Below, in pieces: positions 8,581 to 16,868 of a DNA stretch of 64,000 nt (position 1 is its first letter; every line of letters begins with the position of its first letter). The stretch is taken from assembly GCA_020848545.1 (NCBI GenBank), contig JADLHZ010000044.1, positions 62,001 through 126,000 of the forward strand, read 5' to 3'. The notes below the pieces were generated by a model. That model did not search any database. It was not told where the DNA came from and worked only from the letters and a program-made list of their open reading frames with translations. Made by a program: the position numbers and the translations under genes. The DNA is from Deltaproteobacteria bacterium. Lineage in GTDB: Bacteria > Myxococcota > JADLHZ01.

Positions 8581-8836
8581 GGTCGTGCACTTGGTCGCGG
8601 GTCCAGCCGATCTTGCCGCCGGTCTTCAGCGAGTAACCCTGCTCGAGACGATCGAGCGCGCGCTGCAGCTTCCGCTGGTGGCCGTCTTCGGCGTTGACGG
8701 CTTGCTCCACGAGCTCCGTCAGCATCTGGCTCATCGACTTGCCCCGCCGGTGGGCCAGGCGCTTCGCTGCCGCGAGGACCCGGCTACGCAGTCGGATCGT
8801 GATGTTTTGGGGCGGCGATTGCTGCTTCCTCAGCAT
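8573..8836 (-). CDS. Ribbon-helix-helix antitoxin of the second PIN toxin
   Basis: 87 residues. The N-terminus NITIRLRSRVLAAAKRLAHRRGKSMSQMLTELV fits an RHH/CopG-type DNA-binding fold: a beta strand with alternating ITIRL, then two helices with the 'gkS.S.ll.elv' turn. The C-terminal part (RKLQRALDRLEQGYSLKTGGKIGWTRDQVHDRG) would bind the PIN toxin. It precedes the toxin gene and overlaps it by 8 bases. Repeated CACGTG-type sites at 8850-8877 immediately upstream are plausible autoregulatory operators. There is no strong Shine-Dalgarno before the ATG. Confidence 0.85.
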   Translation of the reverse strand: MLRKQQSPPQNITIRLRSRVLAAAKRLAHRRGKSMSQMLTELVEQAVNAEDGHQRKLQRALDRLEQGYSLKTGGKIGWTRDQVHDRG

Positions 8837-8849
8837 CCCCGAAGGATAA

Positions 8850-8877
8850 CACGTGACACACGTGCAAACAACACGTC
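8850..8877. promoter_or_regulatory. Triple CACGTG/CACGTC operator-like repeats
   Basis: CACGTG occurs at 8850-8855 and 8859-8864 and a one-mismatch copy CACGTC at 8872-8877, all within 14-41 bases upstream of the RHH antitoxin start. CACGTG is self-palindromic. RHH antitoxins usually bind arrays of short repeats at their own promoter, so this is a good candidate autoregulatory operator. The third copy overlaps the stop codon of the SMUG1 gene. Confidence 0.55.
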
Positions 8878-9601
8878 ACAGCAACCCATACCCCGCCAGC
8901 GTCTTCGTCACGCTCCCGCTCCAGTCCTTGTTCGCCGCCGGGCTCGCCGGGCTCGGATGCAAGATCCTCCCATAGCGAAACGCGCCGTCGCCGAGCGCCG
9001 CCTTCGCGCGATCTTCCGCGAACTGGCCAACGCCGATCACCCACTCGGGCCCGACCAACGACACGATCTCTCGCAGCGCCTCGTCGCACGCGGCGATCAG
9101 CGGCTCGCGCTCGCTCGCCCGCAGCTTGTCCGGCGTGAAGTTCTTCCCCGACGTCTCCATGAACACGAGCGGGCAGTAGTTCACGACGAAGAACGTGGCG
9201 AAGAAGCGCGGCGGCGTCACGAAGCGATCGCGCGCGAAACCCCAGAGCCGCGCGCCGCTCACCTCGCTGCGCGCGCACGAGAAGCCCTCGATCGGACGGG
9301 CCGCATGCTCGTTCTTCGGGCGCGCGACGGCGCCGGTGATGCCGAGCCAGTCACGCACCATCGCGACCTCGCCGAAGGGAACGCCGGTTTGCGCCATGCC
9401 CCAGGGGCCCGGGTTCATGCCGAGCAGCACCGCGCGCGGCCCGCGCACGGCGTGGCGGCGAACGTACTCCATATGCGGCGCACGCGCGTATTCGAGCGGA
9501 TTGTAGACGTGCGTGACCGGCGCCGAGAAGCGAAGCTTGCGCAAGCGCCGGCAGAGGCGATCTACTGTTTCTTCGTACGCACCAAAATCTAGCGCTGCCA
9601 T
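8876..9601 (-). CDS. smug1: SMUG1-type uracil-DNA glycosylase
   Basis: 241 residues. Base-excision repair enzyme that removes uracil and oxidised pyrimidines such as 5-hydroxymethyluracil. Motif 1, GMNPGPWGMAQTGVPFGEV (residues 61-79), is almost the vertebrate SMUG1 active-site signature, and motif 2, HPSPASPAANK, begins near 215. Between them, FFVVNYCPLVFMETSGKNFTPDKL also matches the family. The length is typical. Bacterial SMUG1 genes are less common than Ung or Mug and are known in a few lineages including Geobacter. It shares a short divergent promoter region (9602-9657) with the exporter operon; downstream lies the toxin-antitoxin pair. Confidence 0.93.
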   Translation of the reverse strand: MAALDFGAYEETVDRLCRRLRKLRFSAPVTHVYNPLEYARAPHMEYVRRHAVRGPRAVLLGMNPGPWGMAQTGVPFGEVAMVRDWLGITGAVARPKNEHAARPIEGFSCARSEVSGARLWGFARDRFVTPPRFFATFFVVNYCPLVFMETSGKNFTPDKLRASEREPLIAACDEALREIVSLVGPEWVIGVGQFAEDRAKAALGDGAFRYGRILHPSPASPAANKDWSGSVTKTLAGYGLL

Positions 9602-9613
9602 TCAGGAGAAAAC

Positions 9614-9641
9614 TTAACACTGGGCCAGAGTTGGCTACAAT
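9614..9641 (+). promoter_or_regulatory. Sigma-70-like promoter upstream of exporter operon
   Basis: TTAACA (9614-9619) and TACAAT (9636-9641), each one mismatch from consensus, are separated by 16 bases. Transcription would begin near 9648, very close to the GGAGG Shine-Dalgarno at 9647-9651 and the GTG at 9658, so the leader would be extremely short. That closeness is a reason for caution. Confidence 0.45.
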
Positions 9642-9657
9642 CAAGCGGAGGCCCTAA

Positions 9658-10806
9658 GTGTCCGACCTGCACGACGACTTGAGCGCTTTGTCGCTGCCCT
9701 CCGAGCCACAAGCAAAGAAGCGACGCCCGACGGTCGTGATCATCGTCGGCCTCGTCGTGCTCATCGCCGCCGGCACGCTCGCGCTCGTCTTCTATCAGAT
9801 CTCGCGCCGACCGATCCCGGTACGCCTCGCCGAAGCTTCGCTGAAAACGCGCTGGGCGCCGGACGTCGTGCTCATCGCCACAGGCCACGTCGAGCCGAAC
9901 GAACGAGCGGTGGCGGCAGCGCTGGCGCCGGGGCGCGTGAAGAGCGTGCTCGTCACTCAGGGCGCGCATGTCGGCAAGGGTGCCGTCATCGCCGAGCTCG
10001 ACGGCCAGTTGATGGACGCCCAGATGAAAGAAGCGAAGGTCGCGCTCTCGGCCGCGCGGGCGAAGATCGGCGCGGCGAGGAAGAAGCTCGCGATCGAGAA
10101 GAAGAAACGAGACGAGGCCGCCATCGACGCCGCGGCCTCCGCGCTCAACGCCGGCGCCGCCGCAGTCAAAGCTGCCGAAGCCCGCATCGCCACGTTGCGC
10201 CTCGCCCTGCAGAACACCCGCGTGAAGGCGCCGGCGGCGGGCACCGTCTGGAAGATCCACGCGACTGTCGGCCAGAGCCTCAGCGAGAACGCGCTGAAGG
10301 TGGCCGACATCGTCGACCTGTCCACGCTCTTTCTCGACGCCGACGTCAGCGAGTCGAAGCTCGGCGTCACCCGCGTCGACATGCCCGCCGACGTCATGCT
10401 CGACGCGTTTCCGAATCGGCACTTCGACGCGACCGTCGTCGAGCTGCGGCCGGAGGTGAACAAAGAGACGGCGACCGGCGTCGTGCGCCTGCGCTTCGCA
10501 AACGCTGAGCCCGACGTGCTCCTGAACATGGCTGGGCGCGTCTCGTTCTTGCGCCGCGCGGTGCCGATGCCGGAGCGGTCGGCGCCGCCGCGGGTCTCGG
10601 TGCCGAAGGCGGCGCTCACCGAGCGCGCGGGCAAGCCTTGCGTCTTCGTCTACTCCGAGAGCGGCGCGGCCATGCTCCCGGTCGAGGTCGGAGACACCAT
10701 CGGCAGCGACGTCGAGATCACGAAGGGTCTGAAGCCGGGCGAGCGCGTGATCACCAGCCCGCCCGCTGGGCTGGAAGACGGCCGCGCCGTCGAGCTCATG
10801 CCGTGA
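9658..10806 (+). CDS. Periplasmic adaptor (membrane fusion protein) of a MacAB-like exporter
   Basis: 382 residues from GTG 9658, with GGAGG six bases upstream. A cytoplasmic N-terminus is followed by one membrane segment (about residues 24-44, VVIIVGLVVLIAAGTLALVF). Then come the lipoyl-like half-motif (ATGHVEPNERAVAAALAPGRVKSV...), an Ala/Lys-rich helical hairpin (about 120-185), the second lipoyl half (NTRVKAPAAGTVWK) and beta-barrel plus membrane-proximal domains (VEVGDTIGSDVEITKGLKPG). This is the HlyD/MacA/RND-adaptor plan. It bridges an inner-membrane ABC transporter and the outer membrane. Stop and next start overlap (GTGA), so it is the first gene of a four-gene coupled operon. Confidence 0.9.
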   Translation: MSDLHDDLSALSLPSEPQAKKRRPTVVIIVGLVVLIAAGTLALVFYQISRRPIPVRLAEASLKTRWAPDVVLIATGHVEPNERAVAAALAPGRVKSVLVTQGAHVGKGAVIAELDGQLMDAQMKEAKVALSAARAKIGAARKKLAIEKKKRDEAAIDAAASALNAGAAAVKAAEARIATLRLALQNTRVKAPAAGTVWKIHATVGQSLSENALKVADIVDLSTLFLDADVSESKLGVTRVDMPADVMLDAFPNRHFDATVVELRPEVNKETATGVVRLRFANAEPDVLLNMAGRVSFLRRAVPMPERSAPPRVSVPKAALTERAGKPCVFVYSESGAAMLPVEVGDTIGSDVEITKGLKPGERVITSPPAGLEDGRAVELMP

Positions 10807-11924
10807 GCGCCGGCCCACCGACGAAGGTCGACGACTCCGAGATCATCGACGACGACTCGATCGAAGACGTGCCGCCGGTGCCGGTGGTGACGCCCCCAGC
10901 CGCGCCAGCGCCAGCGATCGCGTCGCCGCCGGCGCCATCGCCATCGCCATCGCCCGCATCGTTGCCCTCCGCCGCGTCCGATCTCGCGCTGCCCGGCCTG
11001 TCGATGCCGGCCGCGCTCAAAACAAAGCTCGACGAAGCCGAACGTGTGCGTCGCGCCGAAGAAGAGATCGCGCGCATGAGCGCCGAGCAGGCCGCGCAAG
11101 CGTCCGAGCCCGTGCTGACGGCGAAGCCGCTCTCCGTGCTCGACGACGTCGAAGGCTTCGTCGACAAGAGCGTGCAGCACGAGACGCTCGAAGCGCTGGC
11201 GCCGGCGATGCCTGGGCCGGGCAGCCAAGACGGCGAGGAGAAGGCGCCGCGCGAGCTCGCGTTGTCGCTCGTCGACGTGGCCAAGTCGTACTTCAAAGGT
11301 AACCTCGAGGTGCGCGTGCTCGACGGGCTCTTCCTCGAGGTGCCGCAGGGCAGCTTCGAAGCGTTGATGGGGCCGTCGGGCTCCGGTAAGTCCACGCTGC
11401 TGCACTTGATCGCCGGCCTCGATCGTCCGACCGCGGGATCGATCCGCGTCGCCGGCGCCGATCTCGGCAGCATGAGCGAAGAGCAGCTCTCGCACTGGCG
11501 CGCGCGCACGATCGGCTTCATCTTCCAGCACTACAACTTGCTGCCGGCGTTGACCGCGGCGCAGAACGTCGAGCTGCCGCTGCTCCTGCGCACCGAGCTG
11601 ACGAAGGCGCAGCGGGCGGAGCGCGTACGCATCGCGCTGAAGGTGGTCGGCCTGGAAGATCGCCTCCACTACAAGCCGCGCGAGCTCTCGGGCGGCCAGG
11701 AGCAGCGCGTCGCCATCGCCCGCGCCATCGTCACCGATCCGAAGATCCTGATCTGCGACGAGCCCACGGGCGATCTCGATCGCAAGAGCGCCGATGCGGT
11801 GCTCGATCTCCTGGGCGAGCTGAACCGGCAGTTCTCGAAGACGATCTTCATGGTCACGCACGATCCGGAGGCCGCGTCGCGGGCGACATCGAAGCGCGTG
11901 CTCTCGAAGGGCCGCCTCGCGTGA
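10803..11924 (+). CDS. ABC transporter ATPase (MacB/LolD type) with Pro/Ala-rich N-terminal extension
   Basis: 373 residues from GTG 10803. The C-terminal 230 residues are a standard MacB/LolD ATPase: Walker A GPSGSGKST near 190, Q-loop FIFQHYNLLPALT, signature ELSGGQEQRVAIARA near 295, Walker B LICDEPTGDLD near 316, and His switch VTHD near 350. The first 150 residues are unusual: an acidic start, a proline/alanine/serine-rich stretch, then a charged helix (DEAERVRRAEEEIARMSAEQAA), with no counterpart in ordinary LolD. The alternative, a later start that drops the extension, lacks support because the GTGA overlap with the adaptor gene points to 10803. It supplies energy for the two permeases downstream. 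Confidence 0.88.
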   Translation: MSAGPPTKVDDSEIIDDDSIEDVPPVPVVTPPAAPAPAIASPPAPSPSPSPASLPSAASDLALPGLSMPAALKTKLDEAERVRRAEEEIARMSAEQAAQASEPVLTAKPLSVLDDVEGFVDKSVQHETLEALAPAMPGPGSQDGEEKAPRELALSLVDVAKSYFKGNLEVRVLDGLFLEVPQGSFEALMGPSGSGKSTLLHLIAGLDRPTAGSIRVAGADLGSMSEEQLSHWRARTIGFIFQHYNLLPALTAAQNVELPLLLRTELTKAQRAERVRIALKVVGLEDRLHYKPRELSGGQEQRVAIARAIVTDPKILICDEPTGDLDRKSADAVLDLLGELNRQFSKTIFMVTHDPEAASRATSKRVLSKGRLA

Positions 11925-12997
11925 GCCTGTTTCGTTTTATCTGGATCGGCTGTACGCGCAGCCCGGTCCGCTTCGCGCTCAGCATCCTCGGCGTCGCCAC
12001 GGCGGTGTGGGGCCTGTCGCTCGTTCGCACGGCGTCGGATCTCTGGCGCCGCGCGATCGACAGCGCCGCCGACGACACGCTCATCGTCAGGAGCGCGCTG
12101 CCGCAACGAACGCCGTTGCCGCTGGCATACGTCGCGGTGATCGAGAAGGCCGAGAGCGAGATCGAGCAGCTCGCGCTGCGCTACGAGATCGACGTGCTGC
12201 AGACCGACGCGCGGCCGCGGCGCATGCTCGTGGAGACCACCGTCGCCGAGTCGGAGCATCCCCTCAGTGAGCTGCGGCTGAGCGAACGGCTGCGGGTGCA
12301 CTACGGCCTCGACGCCAGCAAGGACCTCTTCTTGCGCGCCAAGGGCGACGACGCGCGCCTGGTGGCGCGCATGTGGATCGATCCTTCGAGCGCGCTCCTC
12401 GTGCCGCGCGCGCCGGGGATCGCGTTCGGCAAGACGACCTGCGACGAGCTGCGGATCAAGCTGCGGTCTCGCTCGCTCGCAGACATCGTCAGCAAGCGCA
12501 TCGACGCCCTCTTCGAGAGCGAGCGGGTGCCGACGATCACCCAGACCGAGCACGCGATGCAGCGCGAGATGTCACGGTCGCTCGGCTCGCTCTTTCGCTT
12601 GATCGACGGGCTGAGCTTGGTGCTGCTCTCGATCATCGCCGTGGTCATCGCCGCGATGATCGCGCTGGCGACGACCGAGCGCACGACCGAGTACGCCGTG
12701 CTGCGGGCCCTCGGGTTTCGGCCGACGCAGATCCTCGTCATCGTGTGCTCGGAAGCGGTGATGACGGCGGCGTTCGGCGCGGCGGCGGGGGTGCTCTGTG
12801 CGCTCGCGAGCTCGGGCGTTTTGAGCCGCGCGTTGCTGCGGGCGATGCCGGAGCTCGTCTTCGACGCGTCGCTCTCTCCGTCCGCGCTCGCGCTCGGCTT
12901 CGTGGCGGCGTGCGCGTTGGCGTTGCTCGCGTCGATCGCGCCGGCGTTCACCGCGGCGAAGATCGTCGCGGCCGAAGCGCTGCGGAAGCAAGGATGA
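11921..12997 (+). CDS. FtsX/MacB-type ABC permease 1
   Basis: 358 residues from GTG 11921, overlapping the ATPase stop by 4 bases. One N-terminal membrane helix (SPVRFALSILGVATAVWGLSL) is followed by a periplasmic MacB_PCD-like domain (about 40-210) and three C-terminal helices (LSLVLLSIIAVVIAAMIAL; AVMTAAFGAAAGVLCAL; ALGFVAACALALLASIAPAF). The cytoplasmic coupling motif ERTTEYAVLRALGFRPTQI is the classic FtsX loop. Permeases of this type work as dimers; with the next gene encoding a second one, a heterodimer is likely, as in LolCE. The substrate may be a lipoprotein, peptide or toxic compound; the sequence does not decide. Confidence 0.88.
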   Translation: MSLFRFIWIGCTRSPVRFALSILGVATAVWGLSLVRTASDLWRRAIDSAADDTLIVRSALPQRTPLPLAYVAVIEKAESEIEQLALRYEIDVLQTDARPRRMLVETTVAESEHPLSELRLSERLRVHYGLDASKDLFLRAKGDDARLVARMWIDPSSALLVPRAPGIAFGKTTCDELRIKLRSRSLADIVSKRIDALFESERVPTITQTEHAMQREMSRSLGSLFRLIDGLSLVLLSIIAVVIAAMIALATTERTTEYAVLRALGFRPTQILVIVCSEAVMTAAFGAAAGVLCALASSGVLSRALLRAMPELVFDASLSPSALALGFVAACALALLASIAPAFTAAKIVAAEALRKQG

Positions 12998-14160
12998 TGC
13001 TCTTCGCCTACAACTTGAAGAGCCTGCGCGATCGCCCGAAGGCGACCGGCGGCGCGCTCTTGTCGCTGGCCATCGCCGTCTTCGTCTACGCCTGCACCCA
13101 CATGATCGTCGCGCACTTGTCGAGCCAGCGGACGAGCGCTGGTTCGGAGCATTCGATCATCGTGCTCTCGCGCGGGGCGAGCGCGGAAGCGACCAGCCGG
13201 CTGAAGGAGAGCGACGTGCGCGCGCTCGACGGCTACACCGCGCTCTCGGCGATCGAAGACGGCGCGCGCGGTGCCGCCGAGCTCGTCGTCTCGTTGCGCG
13301 TGCCGCATGCGCGCTCACGCAGCGCCGAGACAGTGATCGTTCGCGGCGTCACCACGCGCTCCTTTGCCGTGCGCAGCGTGACCGCGAGCTCTGGGCGCAT
13401 GCTCGAGCTCGGGCGCGATGAAGTGACCATCGGCCGCCTGGCGCGCGATCGACTCGAGCGCGCGGGGATCTTGCAGAACGGCCGCCTGCGCCTCATCGCC
13501 GGCCGCGAATTGCCGGTCGCCGGCGAGCACGCGACCGCGAACCAAGCGCTCGAGACCGAGGTGTGGATGGACTTGCAGGCGGCGCGCGCGTTCTTCGCCG
13601 ACGCGTCAGCGACGAGCAGCTACACCGCGATCCTGCGCGAGGGACAGAGCTTCGACGCGTTCGTCGCCGAAATCGCCGCCGACGCACGCCTCGACGTCGG
13701 CATCGAGCGCGAGCGCGATCACTACGGCCAGAAGACGCGCGGGCTCGCGCTCTTGCTCGAAGGGCTCGCGGTGCTCGTCGCGATAGTGCTCTTGCTCGCG
13801 GCCGTGTTCGGCGCCGCGACGACGATGTTCGCGCTCGTCCGGGCGCGCCAGCGGGAGGTCGGCACGCTGAAGGCGCTCGGCTTTCAGCGCAAGGAAATCC
13901 TGCGATCGTTCCTGCTCGAGACGATGGTCCTCGCGCTCATCGGCTTCGTGCTCGGGCTCTCGGCAGCGAGCCTCATGCGCTACGTCGACGTCGCGGCGTT
14001 CAGCGGCGCGGGCGGCGAGGTCGTCGCGCTCGTGTTCTCGCCGACGTGGCGCGTCGCGGCCGGCTCGCTCGGCGTCGCGCTCGTGCTCGGGTTGCTCAGT
14101 GGCTACGTGCCGGCGTTGGTCGCGTCGCGGGTGTCGCCGAAAGAGTCCGTGCGCGGCTAG
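12994..14160 (+). CDS. FtsX/MacB-type ABC permease 2
   Basis: 388 residues from ATG 12994, overlapping permease 1 by 4 bases. Layout: N-terminal helix (GGALLSLAIAVFVYACTHMIVAHL), periplasmic domain (about 45-245), then helices with the coupling loop RARQREVGTLKALGFQRKEIL between them, and a closing helix (VAAGSLGVALVLGLLSGYVPALVAS). It is homologous in plan to permease 1 but clearly divergent, which fits a LolCE-like heterodimer. Last gene of the exporter operon; 8 bases separate it from the convergent lipoprotein gene. Confidence 0.88.
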   Translation: MMLFAYNLKSLRDRPKATGGALLSLAIAVFVYACTHMIVAHLSSQRTSAGSEHSIIVLSRGASAEATSRLKESDVRALDGYTALSAIEDGARGAAELVVSLRVPHARSRSAETVIVRGVTTRSFAVRSVTASSGRMLELGRDEVTIGRLARDRLERAGILQNGRLRLIAGRELPVAGEHATANQALETEVWMDLQAARAFFADASATSSYTAILREGQSFDAFVAEIAADARLDVGIERERDHYGQKTRGLALLLEGLAVLVAIVLLLAAVFGAATTMFALVRARQREVGTLKALGFQRKEILRSFLLETMVLALIGFVLGLSAASLMRYVDVAAFSGAGGEVVALVFSPTWRVAAGSLGVALVLGLLSGYVPALVASRVSPKESVRG

Positions 14161-14168
14161 GGCCTGCT

Positions 14169-15707
14169 TCATTCGACGTGCAGCGTGTTCTGCCCGCTGA
14201 ACGTGCCGTTGATCGTCAACCACAAGGTCTGCGTCGCGGGATCCACCGACGCGAAGTAGTCGCGATCGGCAGCGAGCGCTTGCCCTTGCCACGTCACGCT
14301 CGAAGGCGGCGTGGTCTTCGTGTAGCCCGACAGCTGAAACACCGGATTGCTGAGTTCGCCAGTCGCTAGCGTCAGGTTCACTTCGGCGACGCCGTTCTCC
14401 ATCGCGAAGAGCCAGGTGCCGTACACGTGGTTGTACCCGGCGGGCGTCAGGTTCACTTCGTCCTCGCGCGCGACGCCGCCGAGCCCGGTCGTTGGCACGC
14501 GCCCGAGGATCGCGCGCAGCTTGCTGTCGGCGATGCGCTCGGTGTCGACGACCGCAGCGTTCACCGGATCGCGGGTGTGGGCGTCGAGCACGATCTGCAT
14601 CGCGTAGCTTTGAAAAGGGTAGCCCGAGTGCGGCTGGCCGAAGGTCGTGACGAAGCTGCGGCCGACCGAGCCGTAGCTCATGCCCCACGCGATGCGCCGG
14701 CTCACCGGCGAGTCGAAGGTGTATTGCGTCAGTTGAAACGGCCACAGCCAGCGCGCCGGCATCACCTCGCCGGGATCGCTGCAGGCGCTGTCGCGCGAGT
14801 CGCTCGTCAGCTTCACGCACGCGCTGATGCCGCCGTAGTCGCCGCCGGCCGGGTGTGCTTCGAAGGTCTGCGTCTGCACGATGCCCATCTCGGCGTCGTT
14901 CGGCTCGGACCACTCGAGCACGTGCGGCACGCGGTTCGCGAGCGCGTAGTCCCAGCGCGTCTGCATGCTCACCGGCGCGCCCGACACGGTGCGAAAGAGG
15001 TAGCGATCACCCCAGCCGAGCCCGCTGAGCGCGCCGGTGCCTGCGGCCACACCTTCGAACGCATAGTCGCCGTAGGGCGCGCGCGCGTCGGCGAGCACGA
15101 CGTTGTCGCCGGCGGGGCTGCTGTCGAAGGTGATGCTGTAGATCGGGTGGCTCTTCCCGGTGGCGACGAGCCAGTGGATCGTCGTGTCGACGGCCCCGCC
15201 CGGTTGCATTTGCACCTTGAACTCGTGGATCGCGTGGTGGCGGCCCGCGAAGACGACGCGCGTCGCACCAAGCTTTGAGCGCGAGTTGTCGCTCTGGCCA
15301 CGGAAGTGATTGACGACGTAGCCGAAGCCGTTCCAGCCGCTCTCGCCGGTGCCGCGCGTGAGCCGCTCGCTGCCGTCGGGCATGAGATACGTCGCCTCGC
15401 GCAGGTAGCCGCCGTTCGTTCCGAATGGATCCGGCTGATCGTTCTTCACCAGCGCGATCGTGCGGCGCGTGCCGAAGGCGTCGAACCACACGTAGCGATC
15501 GCCGGCGAACGCCCCGGTGATTTCTTCGTGCGCCAGCGGCTGGTGACCGCTGAGCCCGAGCTGCACCGGGCCGTCTGGGACCACGGGCAGCTTGTCGGGC
15601 AAGGGGATGACGAAGCGGCAGGCGGCGAGCGCGCACGCGCACGCCACATAAGACGAACGCATCGCGACGATGATCGCGTTTGCTCGGCGAATGCGCAAGA
15701 GGCTCAT
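14169..15707 (-). CDS. Hypothetical lipoprotein, beta-rich
   Basis: 512 residues from ATG 15707, which overlaps the upstream reductase stop (ATGA) and has a GAGG 10 bases before it. ATG 15662 would give a shorter, cleaner signal MRSSYVACACALAAC. Either way lipobox LAAC predicts an outer- or inner-membrane lipoprotein. The mature part looks beta-rich with many Trp, Tyr and Gly (YVWFDAFGTRR, GWNGFGYVVNHFRGQ, WGDRYLFRTVSG) and a paired-cysteine region (ISACVKLTSDSRDSACSDPG). I do not recognise the family. Coupling to the NAD-dependent reductase suggests co-expression but no obvious shared function. Confidence 0.75.
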   Translation of the reverse strand: MSLLRIRRANAIIVAMRSSYVACACALAACRFVIPLPDKLPVVPDGPVQLGLSGHQPLAHEEITGAFAGDRYVWFDAFGTRRTIALVKNDQPDPFGTNGGYLREATYLMPDGSERLTRGTGESGWNGFGYVVNHFRGQSDNSRSKLGATRVVFAGRHHAIHEFKVQMQPGGAVDTTIHWLVATGKSHPIYSITFDSSPAGDNVVLADARAPYGDYAFEGVAAGTGALSGLGWGDRYLFRTVSGAPVSMQTRWDYALANRVPHVLEWSEPNDAEMGIVQTQTFEAHPAGGDYGGISACVKLTSDSRDSACSDPGEVMPARWLWPFQLTQYTFDSPVSRRIAWGMSYGSVGRSFVTTFGQPHSGYPFQSYAMQIVLDAHTRDPVNAAVVDTERIADSKLRAILGRVPTTGLGGVAREDEVNLTPAGYNHVYGTWLFAMENGVAEVNLTLATGELSNPVFQLSGYTKTTPPSSVTWQGQALAADRDYFASVDPATQTLWLTINGTFSGQNTLHVE

Positions 15708-16741
15708 GCCGCGCGCGCCTCGACGTGGCCCCACTTGGCGAGGTCGGCCGCGGTTTCGACGATCGACTCTTCGATCGCCCGAAAACGCATCGCGAGCTCG
15801 CGCACGATCTTCTGGTTGTCGTAGATCAGCTTGCCGCCGACGTTCGTGCGGACGTACTGCCCGATGCCCTTCGGTTGCGTGTACGAAAAAATCTTCGCGA
15901 CGACGTCGCCGACCGGGCTCGCCAGCGAGAGCTTCGGCAGCTTGCCCTTGCCGAGGCCGTGCTTCTTCAGCGTCGCGACCAGGCTGCTCATGTCGAGCAT
16001 ACCGGCCGTGCAGATGTAGCGGCCCTTGGCGCTCGCGGTCTCCATCGCGAGGATGTGCGCCTTGGCCACGTCGCGCACGTCGACGATTCCCCACTCCAAG
16101 CGCACGACCGCCGGCTGCTTGCCGTTCAACAGATCGGCGATGACCCCCGACGACGGGTTGAGCGCGCGGATCAATGACGGCCCGATGACCAACGCCGGGT
16201 TGATGGTGACGAGATCGAACGACGGCTTCTCCTTCTCGACGAAGGCCCACGCCGCGCGCTCGGCGACGGTCTTCGAGTAGTAGTAGGGGTTGCGCGTGAG
16301 GGAGGACTTCTCGTTCCAATCGGCCTCGGTCAGCACACGGCCGTCGGGGGCGTCGGTGATCGCCGCGCACGATGAGGTGAGCACCACGCGCTTCACGCCG
16401 GCGGCACGGCAGGCGGCGAGGGCGTGCTCCGTCCCCTTGAGCGCGGGATCGACGAGGTCCCTTTGCGGATCCTTCACCGTGATGACGTACGGGCTCGCCG
16501 TGTGCATCACGACGTGCGTGCCGGCGATCGCCTTTTGCATCGAGTCAGCGTCGAGCAGATCGGCCGCCACCAGCTCCAAACGATCTTTGGCGCCATCGAG
16601 GCCGCGCAGCACGTCGGCCTTCTTCGGATCCCGCACCGTGCCGCGCACTCGGTAGCCGCCCTCGAGCAGGGCCTTGACGAGCTGGGTTGCGATGAAACCG
16701 CTAGCGCCGGTGACGCAGACGAGATCGGACGTTTGGGCCAT
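15704..16741 (-). CDS. Extended SDR: dihydroflavonol-4-reductase-like NAD(P)-dependent reductase
   Basis: 345 residues from ATG 16741. Extended SDR of the 4-dihydroflavonol reductase/cinnamoyl-CoA reductase group: dinucleotide motif VTGASGFIATQLVKALLEGG at the N-terminus, VRDPKK basic turn (NADP preference), D-rich segment ELVAADLLDADS, VMHTASPYV, VLTSSCAAI and the catalytic YYYSKTVAER. Substrates in this group are alcohols and aldehydes of varied nature, so no pathway can be named. An in-frame extension upstream to 17161 is open but overlaps the divergent PLD gene and lacks similarity. A perfect palindrome TTGGCGCCAA lies 17 bases upstream. Confidence 0.88.
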   Translation of the reverse strand: MAQTSDLVCVTGASGFIATQLVKALLEGGYRVRGTVRDPKKADVLRGLDGAKDRLELVAADLLDADSMQKAIAGTHVVMHTASPYVITVKDPQRDLVDPALKGTEHALAACRAAGVKRVVLTSSCAAITDAPDGRVLTEADWNEKSSLTRNPYYYSKTVAERAAWAFVEKEKPSFDLVTINPALVIGPSLIRALNPSSGVIADLLNGKQPAVVRLEWGIVDVRDVAKAHILAMETASAKGRYICTAGMLDMSSLVATLKKHGLGKGKLPKLSLASPVGDVVAKIFSYTQPKGIGQYVRTNVGGKLIYDNQKIVRELAMRFRAIEESIVETAADLAKWGHVEARAA

Positions 16742-16757
16742 GCGCTCCCGGATACTC

Positions 16758-16767
16758 TTGGCGCCAA
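16758..16767. promoter_or_regulatory. Palindrome TTGGCGCCAA in divergent promoter region
   Basis: A perfect 10-bp inverted repeat in the 127-base gap between the divergent reductase and PLD genes. A second, looser inverted repeat, ACAAG...CTTGT, spans 16774-16796. Either could be a dimeric regulator site for one or both genes. No regulator gene is adjacent. Confidence 0.3.
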
Positions 16768-16868
16768 AGTGGAACAAGTCTCGCGCAACCGCTTGTCGCC
16801 AATGCCGATACTGCCGGCCCACTTGGACGTCCCCCAGGCGCTCCGAGTCATCTCGAGGGCCTTTCTTC

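Noticed and set aside
9621-9637. Possible sigma-54 promoter upstream of the exporter operon
   Set aside because: GG and GC are 12 apart but the flanking TGGCAC and TTGC blocks match poorly; the overlapping TTAACA/TACAAT pair is a better call.
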